Source: a virus. Taken from it: a stretch of 27,245 bases of DNA. The notes under the pieces were generated by a model. It worked only from the letters and a program-made list of their open reading frames with translations, did not search any database and was not told where the DNA came from. Both the position numbers and the translations under genes were made by a program. The stretch covers positions 1 to 27,245 of the IMG/VR virus record IMGVR_UViG_3300009081_000038; one strand, written 5' to 3'. Below are positions 18,975 to 26,634 of this stretch, one piece after another (position 1 is the stretch's first letter; the number at the start of each line of letters is the position of its first letter).

Positions 18975-20522
18975 ATGATTTCCTACAACGCCGCAAGCGA
19001 TGCCGTGATCGAGACAATCCGACAGCAGGCCGGCGCATGGATGCCCGACCAACTGTCGGCGCTACTCGACGCTGGCCGCAAGACGCGACCCGCTGACTAC
19101 GACAGCGTCGTGAAGGGGCTGGCGGTACGCTACTCGGGCGACCAGGCCAGCGTGATTCGCGACGCCCTGAAAAAGGCCTATCCCCGCACCTACCAGCAAC
19201 TTCCGATTGACCCCGTCAACTGGCTTCGATTTTTTGCGAGGCAGGACAGCGGCGTCTACGCCACGCCAGCGGACCGCACCCTTGTTGACGACGAGGGCGA
19301 GGCGCTTGACGAAGAGGACGAGCGCCTTGTCGCTTTCCGCCGTGGGCTTGACGAGGCCGGCATCGACGTCGTCATGCCAGAGATGGAACGGCGCTGTCAC
19401 GCTGGCGTCCGTGCGTCGTTTGCGATGGTCGGCTGGCGCAAGATCGGCGACATCGGCAAGCTCGTCTGCCAGATCTATTGGACGCACGACGTCGTCACGC
19501 TGGCCCATCCATCGGCCCCCGATGACCCCGACGCGCTGTGGCTTTGCGCGATTAAGCAGGCCACGCCGTCGTCGGCGTCGCCGCTGTGGTGGGTGTGGTC
19601 GAGGGAGTTTGTCGAGGATGATGCTGGCAATCTCGTTTCGTTCGGCGCGTGGTCGCATCGGCGCGTGTCGGAGGACGGCAAGACTGCGACGGCGTCGGAG
19701 GCATATGAGGGCCGCTTCCCCGGCGCGTTCCTGCGCATCGAGCCCGGCGCTGGCGGTATCTGGCCCGATCCCGACCGTGACGTCGTCGCCAACGTCGACC
19801 GGCTGAACGTGTCGAGGTCCAATCGGCAGCACGTCGTCGATATGCAGGCCCATGCGACGTGGGTCTACAGCGGACTCACTCGCGAAACGAGCGAGCTGGT
19901 AGGCGGTCCAGGTGTCGTGTTGCAGATCGGGTCCGGCGAGACTCTGCAAGCGCAGACTGCCGGCGCGGACCATGCTGCCATCGAGGCCAGCGCGACTCGT
20001 GATTTGCAAGAACTCGGCGTGTCGCGTGGCAACAGCCCCGACGCCTACGCCGTTGAGCCCGGTGCGCCGCAGTCCGGCGTGTCGCGCATGATCGCGAACG
20101 CTCCGCACGATCAGCGCGTCGCGGAAAGCAGGCCCATCTTCAAGGCGTTCGAGGAAAACCAACTCCTGTCCATCGTCGTCGACGTGCTGCGCTTGTTTGA
20201 TCCACAGAGCCCCGCTGAGTTTGGCGACGTAAAGCCGATGGTCACGCTGTCGATGGGCAAGACCTACGAGGCCGATCAAGAGAAGCAGGATCGTGTGTTG
20301 GCGTTGAAGGAAGCCGGGCTCGTCGATGAGGCTGACGCTCGCGTGATGCTGGGCCTGAGTGCCGACCGTGCGACTGCGGAGGCGTACCTTGAGCAGATGA
20401 AGGCCGTCCGTGCGCCACAGGTCAGTCTGCCCGGCGCACTGGCGGGCTCTCCGTTCACGGCGAGACGCGAGACAACCGTCGTCGAGGAAGAGGACGAAGA
20501 CGAGGATGAGGCCACGTCGTGA
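18975..20522 (+). CDS. Portal protein
   Basis: The 515-residue product follows the terminase gene, as portals do. The middle contains ARQDSGVYATPADRTLVDDE, a WWVWSREF segment, and the region GPGVVLQIGSGETLQAQTAG, with long helices afterwards (for example MIANAPHDQRVAESRPIFK and an acidic tail EEEDEDEDEATS). This resembles SPP1-type portal proteins. It would form the dodecameric ring through which DNA enters and leaves the head. ATG 18975 has only a weak AGGG site. The stop overlaps the next gene (GTGA). Identification rests on size, order and general pattern; no single motif is diagnostic. Confidence 0.85.
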   Translation: MISYNAASDAVIETIRQQAGAWMPDQLSALLDAGRKTRPADYDSVVKGLAVRYSGDQASVIRDALKKAYPRTYQQLPIDPVNWLRFFARQDSGVYATPADRTLVDDEGEALDEEDERLVAFRRGLDEAGIDVVMPEMERRCHAGVRASFAMVGWRKIGDIGKLVCQIYWTHDVVTLAHPSAPDDPDALWLCAIKQATPSSASPLWWVWSREFVEDDAGNLVSFGAWSHRRVSEDGKTATASEAYEGRFPGAFLRIEPGAGGIWPDPDRDVVANVDRLNVSRSNRQHVVDMQAHATWVYSGLTRETSELVGGPGVVLQIGSGETLQAQTAGADHAAIEASATRDLQELGVSRGNSPDAYAVEPGAPQSGVSRMIANAPHDQRVAESRPIFKAFEENQLLSIVVDVLRLFDPQSPAEFGDVKPMVTLSMGKTYEADQEKQDRVLALKEAGLVDEADARVMLGLSADRATAEAYLEQMKAVRAPQVSLPGALAGSPFTARRETTVVEEEDEDEDEATS

Positions 20523-21334
20523 GCGGGGCGGATGCTGCCGGCGTCGTCGCCGATGCCGCCGTCGAAGACCTGCGACGTCTCGAGGTGGCACTTGAGCGCG
20601 ACCTTCTGCGAATCCTCTTGTCCCTCGACACCGTCCCCGGAGAGGACAGCCTCGTCCGCCGACAAGCGCAGACTTCAGCGGCTGTCCTCTCGCAGATACG
20701 TCGCCGACTGGAAGCCGAGGGGGAAACGGTACGCGGTGTCGTCGGACAACGCGCCGTCGAGGCCGTCGCCGCTGTCTTGGGTGCGCCTCCTTCGGCGTTA
20801 TCGGTCGACGCGAGACGAGAACTAGACGCCATCGTCAATGGCCAAGTCGCCGACGTCGTCGCGGTGTTCAGGTTGGCTCGTGAGGAGATGCGCGACGCCG
20901 TGTCTCGCGGCATCACGTCCAGTGGGTCGCTTGCCGACGTCATCGAGGAAGTGCGGGCGCGACTGTCGACGACGTATGTCCGTGCGTCGGCCGCAGTCGA
21001 TGCCGCCATCATGGCGGTCGGTCGACGGTCCGTTATCTCTGCGGCCCGTGAGGTCGAGGCGGAACTCGACCTCGTCTACGTCTACGTCGGGCCACGCGAC
21101 GCGAAGAACCGGCCCTTCTGCAGAACGTGGGTCGGCAAGGCAGTCACCGATCCCGCCCGCCTCGACAACGGACAGGGCCTCCCTGCCGACGACTATTGCG
21201 GCGGGTACAACTGCCGGCATAGCTGGGCACCGACGACGGTGGAGACGGCGGTCCGTGAAGGGATCGAGATTTATCGGCCCGATGGATCAAGGCTCATTAT
21301 CGACGCTGAGACGATGGCTATGCAACGGAGGTGA
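20519..21334 (+). CDS. Minor head protein, MuF/SPP1 gp7-like
   Basis: The 271-residue product is helical for most of its length and ends in the typical MuF-type C-terminal block. An Arg/Cys region (RPFCRTWVGKAVTDPARL) is followed by LPADDYCGGYNCRHSWAPTT, in which Cys, Asp and His residues are conserved in phage head morphogenesis proteins. Such proteins are internal capsid components packed in a few copies near the portal and may be ejected with DNA. GTG 20519 overlaps the portal stop. Its position after the portal agrees with the family. No toxin domain is fused. Confidence 0.88.
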   Translation: MSGADAAGVVADAAVEDLRRLEVALERDLLRILLSLDTVPGEDSLVRRQAQTSAAVLSQIRRRLEAEGETVRGVVGQRAVEAVAAVLGAPPSALSVDARRELDAIVNGQVADVVAVFRLAREEMRDAVSRGITSSGSLADVIEEVRARLSTTYVRASAAVDAAIMAVGRRSVISAAREVEAELDLVYVYVGPRDAKNRPFCRTWVGKAVTDPARLDNGQGLPADDYCGGYNCRHSWAPTTVETAVREGIEIYRPDGSRLIIDAETMAMQRR

Positions 21335-21338
21335 CGAC

Positions 21339-21950
21339 GTGGGAATCACAACCAAACGGAGCGGCACCCCGGTCAAGTTTGACCCCGAGAAAGCAGCCAA
21401 GGTGATCGGTGCCTTTGTCCCCGGCGCGATCCTGCGACGCACGGATCAGGGCATCTCGTCGACGGGGCAAGCGTTTGCCAGCTACTCGACGCAGTACCGA
21501 CGACAGCTACAGCGCATGGGCGAGGATCAGAAGATAGACCTGCGCTTGACCGGCGGACTCATGAACTCCATCAAGGTCCGCGAAACGCGCATTACCGGGA
21601 CCGGCGTCGAGGTCGTCATCGCGCCAGACACGGGGTCGAGCAGCCAGGTCCGTGCGCCGTCAGAAATCAGGGCGCTCCGTCGTGCTGGCCTTGTCGAAGG
21701 GCGGTTCGGCGAGACAGGCATCAGCAAGACCCTGAGACGTGGCGAGGCCCGTCAACTTGAACGCGACCTCAAGCGCGAATCAGGCCAACGACAAATCAAG
21801 ACCGGCGAACAGGGACCGCCACACAACGTGCTGGGCTACTGGATCCACCACGGCACCTCGACGACGCCAGCGCGTCCGTTCATGGGCCTGACGCCAGATC
21901 AAGAGCGCGAACTGAACGTGCTGCTTGGCAAGGCGAAGGTCTTCGGTTAG
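21339..21950 (+). CDS. Virion morphogenesis protein, Mu gpG-like
   Basis: GTG 21339 has GGAGG at good spacing and lies eight bases after the MuF gene start-stop site. The 203-residue product includes QYRRQLQRMGED, LTGGLMNSIKVRE and a C-terminal HHGTSTTPARPFMGLTPDQE. The PARPFMGL ending is characteristic of phage virion morphogenesis/tail completion proteins (Mu gpG, P2 gpS). These proteins assist head-tail joining. The family call is based on this pattern and on its place after the MuF-like gene. Confidence 0.75.
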   Translation: MGITTKRSGTPVKFDPEKAAKVIGAFVPGAILRRTDQGISSTGQAFASYSTQYRRQLQRMGEDQKIDLRLTGGLMNSIKVRETRITGTGVEVVIAPDTGSSSQVRAPSEIRALRRAGLVEGRFGETGISKTLRRGEARQLERDLKRESGQRQIKTGEQGPPHNVLGYWIHHGTSTTPARPFMGLTPDQERELNVLLGKAKVFG

Positions 21951-21973
21951 ACCCGCTCATGGCCTCAGCTCGC

Positions 21974-22213
21974 CTAGCCCCCGGCTCCGCATGGTGCGGT
22001 GACCGGGGGCGCGTTTTTGCGCAGCACTTCGGCGCGTCGCACGATCACCCCATAGAGCGCCGTCCGTTCTGGCGTGTTGGGCAAGCGACACACAATCGAC
22101 AGCGCAGCGTCAAGGTCGGCCAGCGTCTCGGCCAGCAGAGCCAACCCGGCCTCCCGTTGGCGCTTGACTCGGCCGAGCTGGGCGTGGGCGCGAGCAATTG
22201 GATCGTGAGGCAT
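21974..22213 (-). CDS. Possible minus-strand gene inside the late operon, 79 aa
   Basis: ATG 22213 to TAG 21974 encodes MPHDPIARAHAQLGRVKRQR followed by GLALLAETLADLDAALSIVC, which has a natural helical amphipathic pattern and lacks the Arg/Pro/Ser excess of shadow frames. No plus-strand gene occupies this interval. A perfect TATAAT lies upstream on the minus strand (22258-22253) but without a good -35 box, and no clear ribosome site is seen. Its 3' end overlaps the terminator at 21977-22018. It would be a small separately expressed gene inserted between structural genes. Confidence 0.5.
   Translation of the reverse strand: MPHDPIARAHAQLGRVKRQREAGLALLAETLADLDAALSIVCRLPNTPERTALYGVIVRRAEVLRKNAPPVTAPCGAGG
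21977..22018 (+). terminator. Intrinsic terminator within the structural operon
   Basis: GCCCCCGG and CCGGGGGC enclose an inner CCGCA-TGG-TGCGG hairpin, forming a long two-part stem followed by GCGTTTTT. It begins 27 bases after the gpG-like stop. It should reduce plus-strand expression of downstream structural genes unless antitermination operates, or another promoter lies after it. Confidence 0.8.
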
Positions 22214-22267
22214 GGCCCACGCTGCATGGGGTAGCGCCCGGACGTCAACTGCATTATAGTGCAGGCC

Positions 22268-23173
22268 ATGCAGCGCGTGCTGGTCGGCTCCACAGACACG
22301 ATCCTGTCGTATCCGCGCCTGTCGACGGATGGCGGTGTCTCGACCGGCGTTCCCTCGTCGGCAACGGCGAGACGCATCCCGTCGCAGTCTCCCGATGCTC
22401 TGGGGGCCTACGTCGCCGCTACGGTCGACCCGCTGTCGACGACGACGCAAGGCGCGGTGCCGGAAGGTGCCGATAGTCTCCCGCTCGCGGCGTCGGTCGC
22501 CATCGTCGCCGGCCGGCGCTATCTCGTGACGGACTCGTCCAGCGCCCGCCCGGTGGTGGTTGTCGCGGCCCGTAGTGGCACCCTGTCGACTCTGTGGCTC
22601 GCTGAGCCCCTGCCCTGCGACCTCGGCCATGCGTCGACTGTGAGCGGTCTGGCGGTGTCTGTGGCCCTGACGGCAGCACAGACCATCGAGCCCGGCGCGG
22701 GTTATGTGCTCTTCCGCGCCACGGTCGACGGCGTTGTGCGTGAATGGGACGAGTCGTTTCGTGTCGTCCGGCGCATCACGTCGATTGCGCTGTCGCCGAC
22801 AGAGCTAACGCAGTCCTACCCCGTCGTGCGGCAGATTGCGTCATCGTCAGACCTCACCCTCGAGGAGGCCATTCAGGCATCATGGCGGATGGTGCTTGTT
22901 CCCGCGCTTGCGGCGCGTGGCATCCTCGACGAGGACGTGCTCACCGATGACGTGCTTGTGCCGATGCATGCTGCCGCCACGGTGGTCCACCTCGCCCGCC
23001 AGTGGCCAGCCGCCCCGTCGGAATTCGTGTCGCGACTTGAAGCTAGCTACGAGCAGATCAAGCAGACCACCTACGACCGTATCGACCTCATCACCCGCTC
23101 GCAGGACGAGGTCACGCCGGAGATTCCGACGCCGGGTTCGCAGGGTCCGCGCTTCATGAGGATCTCACGGTGA
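22268..23173 (+). CDS. Structural protein, connector-like, 301 aa
   Basis: ATG 22268 is preferred; GTG 22259 in frame is an alternative and neither has a strong ribosome site. The N-terminal half is beta-rich (DSLPLAASVAIVAGRRYLVT and SSARPVVVVAARSGTLSTLW). The C-terminal half is helical (LTLEEAIQASWRMVLVPALA, then PMHAAATVVHLARQW). This beta-helical layout plus position after MuF and gpG-like genes fits a head completion/connector or head-tail joining protein. No family was recognised with certainty. The stop overlaps the next gene (GTGA). Confidence 0.78.
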   Translation: MQRVLVGSTDTILSYPRLSTDGGVSTGVPSSATARRIPSQSPDALGAYVAATVDPLSTTTQGAVPEGADSLPLAASVAIVAGRRYLVTDSSSARPVVVVAARSGTLSTLWLAEPLPCDLGHASTVSGLAVSVALTAAQTIEPGAGYVLFRATVDGVVREWDESFRVVRRITSIALSPTELTQSYPVVRQIASSSDLTLEEAIQASWRMVLVPALAARGILDEDVLTDDVLVPMHAAATVVHLARQWPAAPSEFVSRLEASYEQIKQTTYDRIDLITRSQDEVTPEIPTPGSQGPRFMRISR

Positions 23174-23622
23174 CGTGGCAGGATGCCCGCCGCGCCCTTG
23201 TGGCGATCCCCGGCGGCATCACCCCTGCCGTCGTCTCGCGTGGGCTCCCGTCGCGTTTTACGCACGATGTCGCGGGCCATGACGAAACGGTCGGTACGCA
23301 GTCGCGCCGATGGTGGGGGCGCGTGTTGTCGGGCGCAGCCGAGGGGCCATACCAGGTGCAGCAGACCCGGCATCGGCTGACGTGGGAAATCGTCGTCGAG
23401 TACGTCGACAGCGTCGGCAACACGAGCGCCATCGATGAGGCCATCCCGACCGACGCCGCGCAACTTGCGGCGGCATTCGCCCTCGGGTCCAACTGGGACC
23501 GCGCTACGTCTGGCATCGTCGCTGTCACGCCAGCAGGGACCGACGTAGCGCCCTACACTGTGGAGCAGGTGAGCGGTGCCCGCCGCCTGCGAATGAATCT
23601 TGAAGTGAGGTACAGCACATGA
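23170..23622 (+). CDS. Head-tail or tail-terminator-like protein, 150 aa
   Basis: The GTG start overlaps the preceding TGA and the stop overlaps the next ATG (ATGA at 23619-23622). The product is mixed alpha/beta with a conserved-looking RWWGRVLSGAAEGPYQVQQ segment and a strand region HRLTWEIVVEYVDS. It ends with RRLRMNLEVRYST, typical of a final beta strand in tail terminators. Its size and place just before the tail-tube-like gene fit that role. No motif proves it. Confidence 0.65.
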   Translation: MTWQDARRALVAIPGGITPAVVSRGLPSRFTHDVAGHDETVGTQSRRWWGRVLSGAAEGPYQVQQTRHRLTWEIVVEYVDSVGNTSAIDEAIPTDAAQLAAAFALGSNWDRATSGIVAVTPAGTDVAPYTVEQVSGARRLRMNLEVRYST

Positions 23623-24848
23623 CCGACGTCGCTCGCTTGTCCACGTTGCGCTACGGCCTCCACACGAACGCCTTCACGTTCACCGGCACGCCGACGCTCG
23701 TGCCGCTCCGTCTCACCGACGACGGCGCGTCGTTCCTTCCGCGCAACCGTGCGCCGATTGCGCGGTCGCTGCGGTCGCTGTCGGGCCGGCGCTACTCGCA
23801 TGTCCGTGGTGTGCAAGACCTCGCCGATATCTCCGTGGCGACGGAGATGCGCGGCGTCAACGCCAACACCGGCGCGGCTGTCACCGACTGGGAGGCGAAG
23901 ATGGAGCAAGGCTACCTGCTCGCCTCGCTCTTCGGCGCTGTCGCTCCGGCGACGACGGGCGTTGCGCCGACTGTCGCTGCAAGCGGTCACACGCCAGCGT
24001 CGGGAATCATTGCCGTCGTCGGCACGACCACCGCGAACGGGCAGGTTATCGCCTTCGCTTCGTCGGCGGGCTTGCAGATGGGTCGCATCGCCAGCGGTGG
24101 CGGAACCACGACGCTCACCCTCGACCATCCCTACAGCGGCACCCCGACGAGCGGAGCCACTGTCTTCCGCAACGCGGTCTACACCGTCGCTGACGCCGTC
24201 ACGCACCACGTCCATGCGATGTTTGCCGCAGAGGGCGAGGACTGGCGGCGCGACTACTTCGGCTGTATGCCGATGAGCCTTGCGCTTGCCCTGCCGAATG
24301 CCGGTCTTGTCGGCATGACCTCCGTGTTCTCGCCGACGTCGTTCAGCGACGTTGCCGAGGCCAACCCGGCCCACGCCGAGCCCGTGTCGGGCAACCCCAT
24401 CGTCGTCGACGCTTGCCGTATGTGGTTCGCCGGCAACGACGTCATCGCCCGCGACTTGACGATCAACTACAGCGCGGCGACGACGCCTCGTGTTGCGTCG
24501 ACGCGCACGAACGGTCGTGTCGGTGGCGTGAGCAGCACTGGCGACGGCAAGACCTTCACGATGGAATTCAGCGTCTACCTCGGCGACGCCAACCTCGCTG
24601 GCGAGCTGCAGGACAGCGCGGGTTCACCGACGCTGAACGACCTCATCGGCGACAGCGACGCCGCTGGCGACGTGTCCGTGACCCGCAAGGTGTCACTCCA
24701 AGTCGGCACCGAAATCGGGGCCGTCATGTATGCCTACATGCCTGAGGCTGATTGCGTGGTCACCACGCAGCACGTCGACGGCCTCACCGTTGCTCGCGTC
24801 GTTGCCACCGGCACCGGCGCTCTTCCTGCTATCCTCTCTGTGGGGTGA
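23619..24848 (+). CDS. Tail-tube-like structural protein, 409 aa
   Basis: The product has the general pattern of tail tube proteins. The N-terminal half includes SVATEMRGVNANTGAAVTDW and a Thr/Gly/Ala-rich central domain that may be an inserted Ig-like or variable domain. The C-terminal half has ARDLTINYSAATTPR, KTFTMEFSVYLGDAN and AVMYAYMPEADC, as in siphophage tube subunits. This would make the tail a tube polymer, although no tape measure gene was found. The ATG overlaps the upstream TGA. Alternative: another virion scaffold or shell protein. Confidence 0.6.
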   Translation: MTDVARLSTLRYGLHTNAFTFTGTPTLVPLRLTDDGASFLPRNRAPIARSLRSLSGRRYSHVRGVQDLADISVATEMRGVNANTGAAVTDWEAKMEQGYLLASLFGAVAPATTGVAPTVAASGHTPASGIIAVVGTTTANGQVIAFASSAGLQMGRIASGGGTTTLTLDHPYSGTPTSGATVFRNAVYTVADAVTHHVHAMFAAEGEDWRRDYFGCMPMSLALALPNAGLVGMTSVFSPTSFSDVAEANPAHAEPVSGNPIVVDACRMWFAGNDVIARDLTINYSAATTPRVASTRTNGRVGGVSSTGDGKTFTMEFSVYLGDANLAGELQDSAGSPTLNDLIGDSDAAGDVSVTRKVSLQVGTEIGAVMYAYMPEADCVVTTQHVDGLTVARVVATGTGALPAILSVG

Positions 24849-24852
24849 CACC

Positions 24853-25254
24853 GTGGCCGTCCGCATCGCAAACACCGTTCGCAACACTCGCGTCGACTCA
24901 ATCCGTGCCGCCGTCGACGCTGGCTCTGGCGCGGGCCTGCTCCGCATCTACGCCGGTAGCAAGCCGACGAAGGGCGGCACCCCTGCCGGCGCTCTGCTCG
25001 CCGAGCTGACTTGCGCCGATCCCTGCGGCTCGTCGTCGTCGGGTGTGCTGACGTTCACGACGCCGTTCTCCGACACGTCGGCGAACGCCACGGGCACGGC
25101 GGCGTTCTTCTACTTGACCGACAGCACCGGCACCTTTGTGTGTGATGGTGACTGCGGCACGTCGGGCAGCGACCTCAACCTGACGACGCTGTCCATCGTC
25201 TCGGGCCAGCCGGTGCAGGTGACCAGCCTGACCATCACTGACGGCAACAACTGA
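24853..25254 (+). CDS. Small virion protein, 133 aa
   Basis: GTG 24853 is chosen since GGGGTG lies just upstream and longer frames run through the preceding gene. The product begins MAVRIANTVRNTRVDSIRAA, then VDAGSGAGLLRIYAGSKPT. It continues with beta-rich Thr/Ser-rich segments (SGVLTFTTPFSDTSANATG) and ends in strands, LTTLSIVSGQPVQVTSLTIT. Small beta-rich proteins of this type are common in phage tail and capsid decoration genes. A cysteine pair (CADPC) and later CDGDCG are noticeable. Precise role unknown. Confidence 0.75.
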   Translation: MAVRIANTVRNTRVDSIRAAVDAGSGAGLLRIYAGSKPTKGGTPAGALLAELTCADPCGSSSSGVLTFTTPFSDTSANATGTAAFFYLTDSTGTFVCDGDCGTSGSDLNLTTLSIVSGQPVQVTSLTITDGNN

Positions 25255-25475
25255 TGCACGACGTCGACCCGGCGCTTAACCTCGGTCACGCACAGTGGGA
25301 GTCGGCGACGGCTCCCGCTGGCGAGGCCGACGCCGAAAGCAAGGTCTTCTGGCGTTGCGTCAAGTGCGCCCACGTTGTCGGGTTCTGGCTCGATGGCCAC
25401 GGCTCAAGCCCCACGTCGACGACGACGCAGCCACCCGCTAACGTCGGCATCTATGCCGGCGAAGTCTGCACCTGA
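25254..25475 (+). CDS. Small protein with CxxC motif, 73 aa
   Basis: Its ATG shares a base with the upstream TGA (TGATG), so it is coupled. The product has WRCVKCAHVVGFWLDGHG, a CxxC pair, followed by a flexible Ser/Thr/Pro stretch (SSPTSTTTQPP) and a final EVCT cysteine. A zinc-stabilised small fold is possible. It is placed between structural genes and probably a minor virion or assembly protein. No family recognised. Confidence 0.72.
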   Translation: MHDVDPALNLGHAQWESATAPAGEADAESKVFWRCVKCAHVVGFWLDGHGSSPTSTTTQPPANVGIYAGEVCT

Positions 25476-25487
25476 GAGGACGACGAC

Positions 25488-26612
25488 ATGGCCAACGTGA
25501 TCGCACGACGTAGCACCAACGCCAGCAAGCTGGAGCGATGGCTTGGCGCGGACCAGGTGGAGCATATCTCAGGGTCCATGCGTGACTGGCACGGCAAGCG
25601 CCCGATCCTCATCAACGGCGTCCCCGGTGCAGGCGGTGTGTGGTGCGGTCGCGGTGGTGACTTCGTCGGCAAGATCGACGGCGGTGACTTCATGTCTCTC
25701 ACCGAGCGATGCGTTGAGCGTGTCGACCACGCCATCGGCAAGGTCGCCAAGCGTCACCGGATGCACGGGTTCTCGTCGCTGTCGGACCTGATCAACGAAG
25801 TCACGAACAACGGGAAGCGCAGGGACTTCACGCTTGCCAAGAATGGAACCACGACCGTCGTCGGCGGAACCAGTTCCCTTTGGCGCGTCGGTAACTATCC
25901 CCCTGCGGGGACCGCTGCGGCGGCTGCTCCCGGTGGCACCGCGCCCACCAGCGCGACGCAAGGCGCGTTCTTTTTCGTCAACCCGTCGTCGCCAGACACG
26001 CAGCACTTCGTTCGTTCTGACATCATGTCGACTCTCGCACCGCGCACTTTGCTGCTCTATGACCGGCTTTTTCAGGTCAACAAGACGATGTCGTCAACGG
26101 CGACGGAGGCCGTCACCGGCACACCCACGCGCTACCAGAACACCGCCGATGACCAGCCGGATTCCTGCGACGGCAACTTTCTCATGGTTGAAGTTCAAGG
26201 GACCCTAGGAAACACTGCGCACAACTGGACCGTCTGCACCTATACCGACCAAAACGGCAACGCCTCGACGCTGCCGTCGCTGACGGGCAACACATCGACG
26301 GTGATCAACCGTCTCGATCACCCGCTACATCAGTGGTTCGCCCCGCTTGCGGTTGGCGACAACGGCATTCGCACGTTGACGCAGATGCAGTGTTCCGCCT
26401 CGGTGACGGGCACGGTGGCATTCGTCATCGGGCACCCGATTGCGTTTTTGCCGTGCGTCGTCGCCAACATGATGACCATCGTCGACGGGATCAACACCGC
26501 ATTCAATTTGACGCGCATCTTCGACGACGCTTGCCTTGCGTTTTTGGACGTCAACAGCGCGTCGACGACGGGGGCAACTTTTAACGGGATGTTCGCCACG
26601 GCGTCGGGCTAG
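25488..26612 (+). CDS. Large structural protein, candidate major capsid or tail protein, 374 aa
   Basis: ATG 25488 has AGAGG upstream. Features include NGVPGAGGVWCGRGGDFVGK near residue 45, a helical segment (FSSLSDLINEVTN), a Gly/Pro/Ala linker (PPAGTAAAAAPGGTAP) and a beta-rich C-terminal half with WTVCTYTDQNGNAS and VTGTVAFVIGHPIAFLPC. The length is appropriate for an HK97-type capsid protein, and no better major-capsid candidate is present, but the position after a tail-tube-like gene is unusual. A tail or fibre protein is the alternative. It is probably a virion protein in many copies. Confidence 0.6.
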   Translation: MANVIARRSTNASKLERWLGADQVEHISGSMRDWHGKRPILINGVPGAGGVWCGRGGDFVGKIDGGDFMSLTERCVERVDHAIGKVAKRHRMHGFSSLSDLINEVTNNGKRRDFTLAKNGTTTVVGGTSSLWRVGNYPPAGTAAAAAPGGTAPTSATQGAFFFVNPSSPDTQHFVRSDIMSTLAPRTLLLYDRLFQVNKTMSSTATEAVTGTPTRYQNTADDQPDSCDGNFLMVEVQGTLGNTAHNWTVCTYTDQNGNASTLPSLTGNTSTVINRLDHPLHQWFAPLAVGDNGIRTLTQMQCSASVTGTVAFVIGHPIAFLPCVVANMMTIVDGINTAFNLTRIFDDACLAFLDVNSASTTGATFNGMFATASG

Positions 26613-26634
26613 TCTGACGTAGGAGGTCGAGGCC

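Noticed and set aside
19062-20591. A 509-codon open frame on the minus strand opposite the portal gene
   Set aside because: It is fully antisense to a well-supported portal frame and rich in Arg, His, Asp and Val. Codons such as GTC/GAC and CGT/ACG are complementary, so long antisense frames are expected with this composition.
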